This document shows positions 26,031-33,821 of a stretch of DNA of 62,090 nucleotides, in pieces. The position numbers and the translations under genes are program-made. Under the pieces are notes generated by a model that saw nothing but the letters and a program-made list of their open reading frames with translations, was not told where the DNA came from and ran no database searches. Source of the stretch: Lachnospiraceae bacterium AD3010. GTDB taxonomy: Bacteria; Bacillota; Clostridia; Lachnospirales; Lachnospiraceae. The stretch lies in contig JHWU01000021.1 in assembly GCA_000622025.1 (NCBI GenBank), forward strand, positions 1 to 62,090. Direction: 5' to 3'. Numbering within the stretch: the first letter of the stretch is position 1; each line of letters opens with the position of its first letter.

Positions 26031-26441
26031 ATGGTACAACCGATAATGAAAGATGTCCTTTTCCTTGGACAGAAATCAGAAGAGGCAACTGATAAGGATA
26101 CACAGATCATACAGGATCTAAAGGATACCCTTGAAGCCAACAGGGATCGCTGTGTAGGGATGGCTGCGAATATGATAGGCTTCAGGAAGAGAATAATTAT
26201 TGTATCCCTTGGTTTTGCGGATATGATCATAGTTAATCCTGTGATCATTCAGAAGTCACAGCCATATGACACGGAGGAAGGATGCCTCTCGCTGCAGGGA
26301 GTCAGAAAGACCAGGCGCTTCCGGAAGATAAAAGTCAGGTATCAGGACGAATCCTTTAAGGATCAAACCCAGGAATTTGAAGGTCATGTTGCTCAGATAA
26401 TACAGCATGAATGTGACCATCTTGAAGGGATCATTATATGA
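26031..26441 (+). CDS. def: Peptide deformylase
   Basis: A 136-residue peptide deformylase with all three motifs: GMAANMIG (motif I, GxGxAAxQxG relaxed), EEGCLSL (motif II, metal Cys) and QHECDHLEG (motif III, HExxH). It removes the formyl group from nascent N-termini using a divalent metal. At 136 residues it is the short type found in clostridia, often a second copy. The Gln of motif I is replaced by Asn-Met, so its activity may be reduced. Confidence 0.85.
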   Translation: MVQPIMKDVLFLGQKSEEATDKDTQIIQDLKDTLEANRDRCVGMAANMIGFRKRIIIVSLGFADMIIVNPVIIQKSQPYDTEEGCLSLQGVRKTRRFRKIKVRYQDESFKDQTQEFEGHVAQIIQHECDHLEGIII

Positions 26442-26749
26442 CACCGGAGCAGATGGAGTGGAGCCGAACAAGGGATGAGCTTGTCGTATTGATAAGGGAT
26501 CTTGGATTTCCGGAAGAGCTCGGTTCAGAGATTGCAAAGATGCTTGGAAGTCCAAAAGCCATTAGGCGGATGATATCGTATCTTTACTATGTTAAGCCCA
26601 AGACGGCTGAGATAGTTGTGGACGAAGCACTGGCCATCGCCAGCGAAATAGCCGCCTGGAAAGAAAAGAAGGCGAGTGAAGAGGCAAATAGCAGATATAA
26701 TGAAGTCCTGAACTACGGATTTGATACAGAGGAGCAGAGCAATGATTAA
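26438..26749 (+). CDS. Conserved orphan protein, paralogue 1
   Basis: A 103-residue soluble protein, MTPEQMEWSRTRDELVVLIR through MISYLYYVKPKTAEIVVDEA to EKKASEEANSRYNEVLN. A close paralogue lies at 59225-59524 with high identity at DNA level too. No domain assigned. Four-base overlap with the deformylase and eight-base overlap with the YbaK gene suggest translational coupling with translation-related genes. Confidence 0.7.
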   Translation: MTPEQMEWSRTRDELVVLIRDLGFPEELGSEIAKMLGSPKAIRRMISYLYYVKPKTAEIVVDEALAIASEIAAWKEKKASEEANSRYNEVLNYGFDTEEQSND

Positions 26750-27218
26750 CGAAAAAGTAAAAAACTGGCTTGATGAAAAAGGCTTCGGTGACAGGCTCAC
26801 TGAACATAAGGAAACAATTGATACCGTGGAACATGCCGCACAGCAGATAGGATGTACCGAAGCAGAAATAGCCAAGACGCTTTCTTTTATTGTTGATGAA
26901 AAGCCGGTAATTGTTGTAATGGCCGGAGACGGACGGGTGAACAGTTCAAAATTCAAGGCTCAGTTTCATACGAAACCCAGTATGATAGCAAGAGACCAGG
27001 TAGAAGATCTGACAGGATTCCCGCCCGGCGGGGTATGTCCTTTCGGTATCCCGGAGGGTATTCCGATCTGGCTTGATATCTCAATGAAAAGATTTGAGTA
27101 TATCCATCCGGCAGGAGGAAATGAATACACCTCTGTCAAACTGACACCTGCAGAACTGGAAGCAGCATCCGGAGCAATGGGATGGTGTGATGTATGTAAG
27201 GGATGGGAAGAAGCATAA
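26742..27218 (+). CDS. YbaK/EbsC-family aminoacyl-tRNA deacylase
   Basis: A 158-residue YbaK-fold protein: HAAQQIGCTEAEIAKTLSFI, PVIVVMAGDGRVNSSKFKAQ and TGFPPGGVCPFGIPEGIPIW are the family's conserved segments. Members hydrolyse mischarged tRNAs such as Cys-tRNA(Pro). The start at 26742 follows GAGGAGCAGAGCA; an ATG seven codons upstream lacks a ribosome binding site. It overlaps the orphan gene's 3' end. Confidence 0.85.
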   Translation: MINEKVKNWLDEKGFGDRLTEHKETIDTVEHAAQQIGCTEAEIAKTLSFIVDEKPVIVVMAGDGRVNSSKFKAQFHTKPSMIARDQVEDLTGFPPGGVCPFGIPEGIPIWLDISMKRFEYIHPAGGNEYTSVKLTPAELEAASGAMGWCDVCKGWEEA

Positions 27219-27492
27219 TCATCTGATATGGAAAAATAAAGGGGCTTATGAAAACTCTTTTGACAGACTGTTTGACTTCAACAGGGACGGATCTCTTGAT
27301 CCTGCTGAGCAGGGATTCCAGCTGGATTTCATAACGGAGGATATCGAGCGCGATAACGAATATGACGATGAAAAGTCCGATGATTACTCTGATCTGGATT
27401 GGGACGAACTGGAAGACATGGACGAGGACGAGAGAAGGGAAGCCCTGGAAGAAGCAGGCTATGATCCCGATGATTTCGATGATGATTTCTGA
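27193..27492 (+). CDS. Acidic EF-hand-like protein
   Basis: About 100 residues. FDFNRDGSLDPAEQGF is a good EF-hand or dockerin-type calcium loop (D-x-N-x-D-x-S-x-D-x-x-E). The C-terminal half is almost all Asp and Glu (DYSDLDWDELEDMDEDERRE). The start is uncertain: GTG 27187 and ATG 27193 overlap the YbaK gene and have only a weak GTAAGGGATGGG-type site nearby. Could bind calcium. Not secreted by sequence. Confidence 0.6.
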   Translation, partial: YVRDGKKHNHLIWKNKGAYENSFDRLFDFNRDGSLDPAEQGFQLDFITEDIERDNEYDDEKSDDYSDLDWDELEDMDEDERREALEEAGYDPDDFDDDF

Positions 27493-27508
27493 TAAAGGGG
27501 AGAAAGCT

Positions 27509-27664
27509 ATGGCTAAATTACTGTTTTTCCCGTTTTACCTTGTATTAAAGATGATAGAGCTGCCTTTTAAGTTTGTCTGTTGGTGTCTAAAAGCGAGCAT
27601 TAAGCTGACACTTGCTTTCATGGGAGCGATATTCATTTTTATTGTATTAATGATGATCCTGTAA
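27509..27664 (+). CDS. Small membrane protein (51 aa)
   Basis: MAKLLFFPFYLVLKMIELPF then LTLAFMGAIFIFIVLMMIL: one amphipathic and one fully hydrophobic helix. Good ribosome binding site (AAAGGGGAGAAAGCT). It lies 16 bases after the EF-hand gene. Possibly a small bitopic membrane protein or holin-like peptide; no evidence for toxicity. Confidence 0.6.
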   Translation: MAKLLFFPFYLVLKMIELPFKFVCWCLKASIKLTLAFMGAIFIFIVLMMIL

Positions 27665-27688
27665 CGTATTGCAGAATGAACGGTATTC

Positions 27689-27725
27689 CGCCATCTGGAC
27701 TAAATGACCCGGTGGCGGATTTATT
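27689..27725 (+). terminator. Probable terminator
   Basis: CCGCCATCTGG ... CCGGTGGCGG stem followed by ATTTATTAA. Ends the deformylase-to-small-membrane-protein run. Confidence 0.55.
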
Positions 27726-27852
27726 AATGTCTTGATCCCATAAAGGTGGTACAATACACGGACAAGGGTTTTTAGGGAAAAAGTGAAATGCCTAAATTCA
27801 GAGAAATTGAACAGATTCTTTCTTAAAGGATTATAGGGAGGGAGAGTAGGAA

Positions 27853-28542
27853 ATGGCTGAAATAATAAAAATAAATGAAAACACGTACAGGATCGAAGAC
27901 GGTGAGGTTCGTTTCCTTCTTTTTTGCGGAACGGAAAAGGCAGCACTTATAGATACCGGAATGAACACACATGATGCAAAAGAAATAGCGGAAGGGCTGA
28001 CTGACCTGCCAATCATACTTATAAATACACATGCAGATCCTGATCATATTTCCGGTAATTCCGCATTTGATGAGTTTTATATGAATCCTGCAGAGGAAGG
28101 AAATTACAGGGAACATGGAGGGAAAGGAAAGATCATTCCGATCCTTGAAGGCGATGAGATTGATCTTGGAGAAAGAAATCTGCGGATTATTGAGATCCCG
28201 GGGCATACGCCGGGAAGCGTAGCGATACTTGACGAAAAGAACAGGATCCTTGTGAGTGGGGATACTGTGCAGGACGGAAGAATATTTATGTTCGGGGAAC
28301 GCAGAAATATGGAACAGTTTATTGATAGTCTCCGGCATTTAAAGGAATTTGAAGGACAGTACGACGATATCTACTCAATGCACGGATCCTTTCCTGTGAA
28401 ACCAGACCTGATAGATAGGCTAATAGACGGAGCAACTGAGATCCAAAATGGTACAGCAGAGGGATCTACAGTTAATCTGTTCGGAATGGATGTCTGCTAT
28501 TATAAATTCCCTTATGCGGGCTTTCTATGTGATAAAGTTTGA
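27853..28542 (+). CDS. Metallo-beta-lactamase-fold hydrolase
   Basis: A 229-residue MBL-fold protein with LINTHADPDHISGN (HxHxDH variant with Ala-Asp-Pro), EIPGHTPGSVAILDEKNRIL (third His) and VSGDTVQDG (bridging Asp), and SMHGSF near the end. The family covers glyoxalase II, RNase Z-like and other thioester or phosphoester hydrolases with two zinc ions; the single domain and length fit glyoxalase II-like enzymes. Ribosome binding site GGGAGGGAGAG. Confidence 0.85.
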   Translation: MAEIIKINENTYRIEDGEVRFLLFCGTEKAALIDTGMNTHDAKEIAEGLTDLPIILINTHADPDHISGNSAFDEFYMNPAEEGNYREHGGKGKIIPILEGDEIDLGERNLRIIEIPGHTPGSVAILDEKNRILVSGDTVQDGRIFMFGERRNMEQFIDSLRHLKEFEGQYDDIYSMHGSFPVKPDLIDRLIDGATEIQNGTAEGSTVNLFGMDVCYYKFPYAGFLCDKV

Positions 28543-28617
28543 AAGAAATTCTTTCAAACTTTCATCGGTGCCGCGCAGGCACGTCACCGATGGGTACACT
28601 TGCCTGCGGCAAGGTAC
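28534..28617. repeat. Three consecutive hairpins
   Basis: Hairpin 1: AAAGTTTGAAAGAA/TTCTTTCAAACTTT (perfect, 14 bp) overlapping the MBL stop codon. Hairpin 2: CATCGGTG/CACCGATG. Hairpin 3: CTTGCC-TGC-GGCAAG extended by GTAC/GTAC. No T-run follows, so this is not a simple terminator. It precedes the DUF523 start by six bases and could act as a leader structure or be mobile repeats. Confidence 0.6.
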
Positions 28618-28622
28618 AATAG

Positions 28623-29051
28623 ATGAAAATAATGGTGAGTGCCTGCCTTCTGGGGCAGAAGTGTAAATATAACGGTGGTGACAATTACAGCGATAAGGTA
28701 GCCGAATATGTCAAGGGGCTTGAGGTTATTCCCGTATGTCCGGAGGTTGAAGGCGGTCTTTCGATACCAAGAACTCCCTGTGAAATTGTAAATGGAGTTA
28801 TAACTGACAGGGTTGGTGTGAGCAGAGATAAAGAATTCAGGACCGGAGCGGAGATATGCCTTAAGAAAGCAATGGACGAAAAGATTGAACTTGCAATCCT
28901 GCAGTCAAGAAGCCCTTCCTGCGGAGTGAAGCAGATATATGATGGAAGCTTTACCGGTAAGCTGATCGAGGGTAAAGGGGTTTTTGCGAAGATATTATCG
29001 GATCACGGCATTAAAACCATAGATGTGGAAGAACTGGAGGAAAGGGACTGA
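28623..29051 (+). CDS. DUF523-family protein
   Basis: A 142-residue protein MKIMVSACLLGQKCKYNGGD with conserved cysteines in SACLLGQKCKYNG, VIPVCPEVEGGL, RTPCEI and SRSPSCG, the hallmark of DUF523 (2-thiouracil desulfurase-related, presumably Fe-S or metal-binding). Its role in this organism is unknown. Followed within two bases by the GNAT gene. Confidence 0.8.
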   Translation: MKIMVSACLLGQKCKYNGGDNYSDKVAEYVKGLEVIPVCPEVEGGLSIPRTPCEIVNGVITDRVGVSRDKEFRTGAEICLKKAMDEKIELAILQSRSPSCGVKQIYDGSFTGKLIEGKGVFAKILSDHGIKTIDVEELEERD

Positions 29052-29052
29052 T

Positions 29053-29457
29053 ATGGGAATAGAATACAGGGATACACATGATTTTTCAAAAGAGGAACTG
29101 GAGGTATTATTCCTGTCAGTTGAATGGTCATCAGGACATTTTCCGAATAAGCTTGTTATAGCCATGAAGAATTTTAAGACTGTTTATTCTGCGTGGGATG
29201 ATAATAAGCTGGTGGGTTTGATCAGCGTGATGGATGATGGGATAATGAACGCATATGTTCATTATCTGCTTGTTAACCCGGAATACCATGGCAGGACTAT
29301 CGGTAGAACCCTTGTAGATATGGTGAAAGAGCGATATAAGGACTATATGCGGATAGCTGTGATCGGATATGATAATGAAACAAGGTTTTATGAGCAATGC
29401 GGCTTTGTAAAAAGTAATGATTCATCACCGATGTTTATTACTTCATTATGGACGTAA
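29053..29457 (+). CDS. GNAT-family N-acetyltransferase
   Basis: A 134-residue GNAT: YVHYLLVNPEYHGRTIGRTL is motif A (the pyrophosphate loop is a relaxed YHGRTIG), YDNETRFYEQCGFVK is motif B. Start at 29053 with GGAGGAAAGGAC before it; an upstream ATG within the DUF523 gene was rejected. Substrate unknown. Confidence 0.8.
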   Translation: MGIEYRDTHDFSKEELEVLFLSVEWSSGHFPNKLVIAMKNFKTVYSAWDDNKLVGLISVMDDGIMNAYVHYLLVNPEYHGRTIGRTLVDMVKERYKDYMRIAVIGYDNETRFYEQCGFVKSNDSSPMFITSLWT

Positions 29458-29478
29458 AGATTGTAAGGGGGTACAGCC

Positions 29479-29913
29479 ATGGACTACAGAAAACTTGGAG
29501 AGACATATTACGTCAGACTTGACCGCGGAGATGAGATTATAGGATCTCTGCTGGAAATCTGTGAAAAAGAAAAGATAATGTCTGCAACTTTTTCGGGGAT
29601 AGGCGGGTGCGGCTCGGCTGAGATACAGACCTTTATTCCTGAAACAGGGCAGTTTGAAATCCGCAATCTGACAGGAATGCTTGAACTTGTATCACTTTTG
29701 GGAAATATTGTTTCCGATGAGAGTGGAAAGCTGTATCATCATACCCATGCAGCCTTCGCATATAAAGAAAACAATGAGCACCATATGGATGCCGGGCATA
29801 TAAAGTCGGTTGTGGTTTTATATACGGCAGAGATCGAGCTTAGACCCGTAGTTGGCGGGATCATCAGACGAAAGTATGATCCTGAAACAGGAACGGGATT
29901 CTGGGATTTTTAA
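29479..29913 (+). CDS. PPC/DUF296-domain protein
   Basis: A 144-residue PPC-domain (plant and prokaryote conserved) protein: LDRGDEIIGSLLEICEKEKI, ATFSGIGGCGSAEI, then HHTHAAFAYKENNEHHMDAG with the clustered His/Asp metal site, and ELRPVVGG. Prokaryotic members form trimers and bind metal; function unclear. Its stop abuts the convergent stop of mobA copy 2 with no gap. Confidence 0.8.
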   Translation: MDYRKLGETYYVRLDRGDEIIGSLLEICEKEKIMSATFSGIGGCGSAEIQTFIPETGQFEIRNLTGMLELVSLLGNIVSDESGKLYHHTHAAFAYKENNEHHMDAGHIKSVVVLYTAEIELRPVVGGIIRRKYDPETGTGFWDF

Positions 29914-31323
29914 TCATTCTTTCTGCTTTACAGAAGATCTCACCGGCTCCTTTTTAAGTGTATCCTGCTCCTTATCAATCCCGAGATACTGGGTGATATT
30001 CCGGTATTTCTGTTCCAGATCGCGGACGGATTTCCCGCCTTCCCTGCATTTCTTTTCAAGTTCGGCTTCTTTCTTTTCAAGGGCTTTCACATCTTTATTC
30101 ACCTGTTCAAGTTCCGAGATATTAGACCGGATACCCTTGTTCTGAAGCCAGTTTTTCGCACCGTCAAAAAGGATGAGCTGCATCTCATGCATCCTTAAAT
30201 ACCGGTCAGGATCTTTGGACTTTTCATACCGTATCTTGTAAGGCCTGTTCTCCTTATAATCATTAAGAAAGTGCTGGATTTCCTTAAGCTCCTTAAGCTG
30301 CTTTTCTGTATTTATAAGCTCAGTTTCCGCCACATTTACTTCCGTGTTTATATTATCAATCTTGCTCCTGAGCTCGGTGAGATTCCCGGCTTCCGCATAG
30401 GAAGCCGCAGCAGTCTTAAGGTTCTGGATATTGGCCCAGTGGGTAAGTCCCGGACTGTTCTTATATTTTTCGTCAGAGGTATCAATGAGCGTCCTTTTCG
30501 GGGCAGTTCTTTTAAGGATATCCTGATTATGAAGCATGATGTTTTTAATGGTTCTTCGGGGATTTTTATCCCGTTCTGATATCCTCTGTTTAAGTGCTTC
30601 CCTCGTATATTCCTTTCCAAGTGACCGCTCGCTTCCCCGGACAAATCTCTTGTATCCGGGAGCACGAAAAGAGATGTATTGTTGTGTACTTCCATTAAAA
30701 CCATCACCCTTCACTTCATAGCCTTTTTCACGGATCCGGGCAAGGAATTCCTCATAGGAATTCACGGATTTTACGACATCATCAATGTCATGACGCATCA
30801 TCGTTTTCCAGGATTTTCCTTCCTTTTCCGCCTTCCATTCCGCGTAGCTTTTGCCTCTTCTTTTTCCGGGCGTAGAGATGGAAAGATTATGTTCAAAACA
30901 CAGCCGGTCGCTTATCTCCCGGATATGGTAATAGCTCTTCAGGCAGTCATTATATTTCTTATGTTCATAGTTGTCCGCAGCGCAGAAAATCAGATGGTTA
31001 TGTGGATGTTTTCTGTCATTATGCGTGGCCAGTACATATGAGTAGTTTCCTTTCAAAAGCCTGTCTGCGAGCTCCATCCCGATCTTGTGCGCTTCTTCCG
31101 CAGTAATCTCTCCCGGAGCAAAGGACTGGATCACATGATAAGCTTTATTTTTATCCGTGCTTTTTGTCTCAGAAAGTGCTGCTTTGAACTCATATCCGGC
31201 ATACTTCGGGGTACAAGAAAATGAGGAAACCAGAAGCTCCCCCTCGGTCTTGTCCGGGTTACAGATATAGTCTACAGACTTTTGTACGGTTGCTTTGATA
31301 GGATGTATCCTTGTATATGCCAT
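29914..31323 (-). CDS. mobA: MobA/VirD2-type (MOB-P-like) relaxase, copy 2
   Basis: A 469-residue paralogue of the relaxase at 7920-9317, with the same order: MAYTRIHPIKATVQKSVDYI, YHVIQSFAPGEITAEEAHKI, the metal site ATHNDRKHPHNHLIFCAADN, RFVRGSERSLGKEYTREALK and a coiled-coil C-terminus. It overlaps mobC by 52 bases, as in copy 1, so the two modules descend from one. This copy looks intact. HU and the 57-residue gene seen with copy 1 are absent here. It needs a helper conjugation system for transfer. Confidence 0.9.
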   Translation of the reverse strand: MAYTRIHPIKATVQKSVDYICNPDKTEGELLVSSFSCTPKYAGYEFKAALSETKSTDKNKAYHVIQSFAPGEITAEEAHKIGMELADRLLKGNYSYVLATHNDRKHPHNHLIFCAADNYEHKKYNDCLKSYYHIREISDRLCFEHNLSISTPGKRRGKSYAEWKAEKEGKSWKTMMRHDIDDVVKSVNSYEEFLARIREKGYEVKGDGFNGSTQQYISFRAPGYKRFVRGSERSLGKEYTREALKQRISERDKNPRRTIKNIMLHNQDILKRTAPKRTLIDTSDEKYKNSPGLTHWANIQNLKTAAASYAEAGNLTELRSKIDNINTEVNVAETELINTEKQLKELKEIQHFLNDYKENRPYKIRYEKSKDPDRYLRMHEMQLILFDGAKNWLQNKGIRSNISELEQVNKDVKALEKKEAELEKKCREGGKSVRDLEQKYRNITQYLGIDKEQDTLKKEPVRSSVKQKE

Positions 31324-31613
31324 ATCTTCTCCAAAAGCTCCTTTATCTCCTTAATATCGTCCGCGTAAATATTTCCGGTTTTCGTACATAACCTGACTAT
31401 CTGGTTGATGTTGTTTCCTATTGCATTGAGCTCTTTATTGTATTCTTTAAGCCCATCGTAATTCACGTCAAAAACGTAGCCGTAGATAATGAGTTGCCGT
31501 AAGAAATCCGAGCGGCTCTTAAGTTCTGATAGCTTCCATTTTTCATCGAGAATGAACTTTTCGTCATCCGATAGAAAGAACTTTATTTCATTATTTCTCG
31601 TGCGTTCCGCCAT
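31272..31613 (-). CDS. mobC: MobC-type mobilisation accessory protein, copy 2
   Basis: A 113-residue protein MAERTRNNEIKFFLSDDEKF followed by LRQLIIYGYVFDVNYDGLKE and IGNNINQIVRLCTKTGNIYA, the MobC/ribbon-helix-helix-type relaxosome protein with the GNNINQI signature. It binds oriT and helps the relaxase open DNA. The start has AGGATACGCAT upstream. Structured repeat C lies 83 bases upstream. Confidence 0.85.
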   Translation of the reverse strand: MAERTRNNEIKFFLSDDEKFILDEKWKLSELKSRSDFLRQLIIYGYVFDVNYDGLKEYNKELNAIGNNINQIVRLCTKTGNIYADDIKEIKELLEKIWHIQGYILSKQPYKSL

Positions 31614-31686
31614 ATGCGTATCCTTTCATTTTTCAGAAAAACTGTATGTTTCCGGTTGGCTTTTAATGCCGCCTCCGGCAAAAAAA

Positions 31687-31756
31687 GGGGGAAGGGGTGC
31701 TGCGTGCCAGTGGCACGCGTTTAGCACCGACCGGAGCGGAGCGGAGACCTTCCCCC
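31687..31756 (+). repeat. Structured repeat, copy C (candidate oriT)
   Basis: The fullest copy. Outermost stem GGGGGAAGG (31687)/CCTTCCCCC (31748), then GGTGC/GCACC, inner stem GCGTGCC/GGCACGC (loop AGT), and tail GACCGGAGCGGAGCGGAGAC. Located upstream of intact mobC-mobA copy 2. Downstream are GGATGTG-GGAA-CACATCC (31813-31830) and GCAAATCCG/CGGATTTGC hairpins. Confidence 0.8.
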
Positions 31757-32076
31757 TGTTTTGTCATTTTCAGATAGATTTTCCCGCAGGGGAAAGCTAA
31801 CGGAAAATGGCCGGATGTGGGAACACATCCAATGCTTGGTAAGAAAGTGCAAATCCGTCCTGCGGATTTGCGTATCTGCCGGGTATTTACTTTTCCGGTA
31901 TGGGAGCAGTTAAAAGAAAAAGCCGCAGAGCCACAGCAAAAGATGCTGTGGTATGCAGCAGTTCAGATAAAATCAAGATTTATACACCGCCAGGTATCTG
32001 GTCCGGATATCCGGAGGTTGGAGCAATTGAAATGATAAGCGATTATGTTGGGAAATGCAACAGGGATATTAAAGAA
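31757..32076. other. Hairpin-rich region downstream of structured repeat C
   Basis: Holds the hairpin GGATGTG-GGAA-CACATCC, then AATGCTTGG, then GCAAATCCG-TCCT-CGGATTTGC. A 77-codon rightward frame (31900-32133; SDKIKIYTPPGIWSGYPEVG) has no ribosome binding site and overlaps the convergent gene, so I do not call it. The region is probably part of the presumed oriT. Confidence 0.4.
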
Positions 32077-32748
32077 TTATTTCACGAGGTTTTTAAGAGG
32101 ATCAGGAAACAGCTCTTTCTCCTTTTCAAATAATCCATCTTTGATTTCATAGATTATGTCACTATATTTGCAAGATGTTTGATTCAAAGCAAGAACGAAC
32201 ATGATTTTTTCGGGCTGGGAACAATAATCATAAATGGGTTTTCTTATCAAAGTGGTAGGAATTGCAGGCTTATTTTTATCTATTATGTCGGTTCCGGCAA
32301 TATTAATACGATGATCATAACCTACAAGACCGATATTATTTCCGGTTGCAAACTCAAATTGGTTATCAGCAGTGATTACGGCTTTTTCGCCGATTTTGTA
32401 GCATTTGCTGTGCTTGAAATCAAACATGTCTTTCATGATATCTATTTTTGCATACATGGTAACGGGGTCCTTACGAGGAGTGCAGTCTGCTTTGGTAATT
32501 TTCTCGAAGAGACAGCAATCAAAAAAAGAATCGGCATTCAGAGATTTACTCTTAATCCCGGCTAAATGCATAAAATTTCTTTTCCCAAAGGATGCACTGT
32601 AGTATGCGTATTCAGAATCTTTATTTGTTCTGAAAATAAAATGAATAGAACGATCAAGATAGGGTTCATAGGCTTTTGAAGCTATGTGAAGTTTTTTGAC
32701 GAGTTCCTTCTCGGTTAATCGGGGGATGTATTCAAGTCTGTATTTCAT
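32077..32748 (-). CDS. PBECR4-like domain protein (toxin-nuclease-related)
   Basis: About 223 residues. FGKRNFMHLAGIKSKSLNAD, FDCCLFEKITKADCTPRKDP and MFDFKHSKCYKIGEKAVITA resemble the PBECR4 (phage-barnase-EndoU-colicin-RelE-like nuclease) domain common in Lachnospiraceae mobile DNA, where F-x-HL-x-G-I-K is conserved. Whether it cleaves RNA is unknown. ATG 32748 (preceded by GGTAAAC) is preferred to the frame's earlier ATG at 32757. It is isolated between the two structured repeats C and D. Confidence 0.5.
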   Translation of the reverse strand: MKYRLEYIPRLTEKELVKKLHIASKAYEPYLDRSIHFIFRTNKDSEYAYYSASFGKRNFMHLAGIKSKSLNADSFFDCCLFEKITKADCTPRKDPVTMYAKIDIMKDMFDFKHSKCYKIGEKAVITADNQFEFATGNNIGLVGYDHRINIAGTDIIDKNKPAIPTTLIRKPIYDYCSQPEKIMFVLALNQTSCKYSDIIYEIKDGLFEKEKELFPDPLKNLVK

Positions 32749-32763
32749 GTTTACCAAAAAATA

Positions 32764-32786
32764 GCTTCTGCCATAAAGCAGAAGCT
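32764..32786 (-). terminator. Terminator-like hairpin directly before the PBECR4-like gene
   Basis: Minus strand AGCTTCTGC-TTTATG-GCAGAAGCT followed by ATTTTTTGG, 15-20 bases before the start codon. Placed between promoter and gene it would work as an attenuator or would insulate the gene from upstream transcription. Confidence 0.65.
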
Positions 32787-33151
32787 ATGGTGCTCAAATT
32801 GACTGGTTTTTTATGGTGCTTGCCACCAAGTGCGACCTGTTATCCTCCTGTCAAGAGTACATGCAAAGTTTTTTACGCTGTCCAGTCATCAGCGGGAACA
32901 AACACCTTATGTTCCGTGTCCCGTTTCCGGGAGAAAGATTTCTCTTTCTGGTGGTTATATTCTACTACTGGCAAAGTAATAAATCAATAAAAAAATGATA
33001 AATAATCAGCAAAAAACAGCGGCAATCAGCAGCTAAAAGACCAACGGCTGATATGCGATATTTGTGGAAATATAGATTGGGTAGTATAGATTCAACTGGC
33101 TTATTCGAGGATGGTTATTAGAAAAGCGTATATCAGTATATTATCACCCAA
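32787..33151. other. Intergenic region without a recognised gene
   Basis: About 365 bases, with short frames only. No ribosome binding sites of note. TTGACAGGAGGATAACAGG on the minus strand near 32840-32860 could carry a -35 for the PBECR4-like gene. Confidence 0.35.
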
Positions 33152-33388
33152 ATGGGCAATAAAATTATCCTATGTCTCTTTGGATCAGCTGACACGCTGG
33201 AGTATGTGAATTATTCCGAAAAGATCAGTCCGTATGATATATATGTGCGTGAAGAGAATGAGACACAGGGGGAAGGCGTTTTTGTACTGAGTGCATTTCC
33301 GGAGTTCCTTGTGGATTATTTTGGACAAAAGCTTTGGAGAAACAGCGTGAGACACAAGAAAAATAAGCGGGAACAACAGTGTTTATAA
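33152..33388 (+). CDS. Hypothetical protein (78 aa)
   Basis: Starts MGNKIILCLFGSADTLEYVN and continues ISPYDIYVREENETQGEGVF and FPEFLVDYFGQKLWRNSVRH, a basic end. No ribosome binding site is clear (ATCACCCAA). Soluble, no known domain. Could be a fragment. Confidence 0.4.
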   Translation: MGNKIILCLFGSADTLEYVNYSEKISPYDIYVREENETQGEGVFVLSAFPEFLVDYFGQKLWRNSVRHKKNKREQQCL

Positions 33389-33484
33389 ATTTAAAAACGA
33401 AAAACCCGTAGATAAATTTGAAAATAATCCAATCTAGTGCAAAAACAGACGAAAAATCCGTTTTTAAATTTTGGATAAGAATAG

Positions 33485-33512
33485 AAGGATCTCTTCGGAG
33501 GTCCTTTTATAT
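33485..33512 (+). terminator. Intrinsic terminator with UUCG loop
   Basis: AAGGATCTC-TTCG-GAGGTCCTT stem (9 bp, one wobble), followed by TTATATT. It lies 16 bases before structured repeat D. Confidence 0.7.
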
Positions 33513-33527
33513 TGCCATTTTTACGAG

Positions 33528-33582
33528 GGCGCACGATGTCCGGTGGACATCGGCTTTGCGCCGACCGTAGCGGAGCGAAGAC
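33528..33582 (+). repeat. Structured repeat, copy D
   Basis: Outer stem GGCGC/GCGCC, inner stem CGATGTCC/GGACATCG (loop GGT), and tail GACCGTAGCGGAGCGAAGAC. The inner stem sequence differs fully from A-C yet still pairs. No relaxase gene lies downstream of it in this window. GGATGTG follows at about 33605 without its partner. Confidence 0.75.
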
Positions 33583-33821
33583 AGGTCTTCTTTATTTTGA
33601 AAAAGGATGTGTTGTAGTGCGGAATTTTTAGAGACATAAAAATAGTAGGCAGTTTGTGTCGCTGACAATCATTGTTCCTAACGATAGAATGACAGTATTC
33701 TTTATTGGAAAGGAATAGGGTTGTCATGCATGGCTTCGATGTAAAGAGATCTTTTAGGAAGATGGATCGGAAGAATTAAAGTAGATGGCAGGGGAATGGT
33801 TATTGAAAGGTGTGAGAGACA

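Noticed and set aside
31900-32133. 77-codon frame downstream of structured repeat C
   Set aside because: No ribosome binding site, overlaps the convergent PBECR4-like gene, and begins among hairpins of the presumed oriT.
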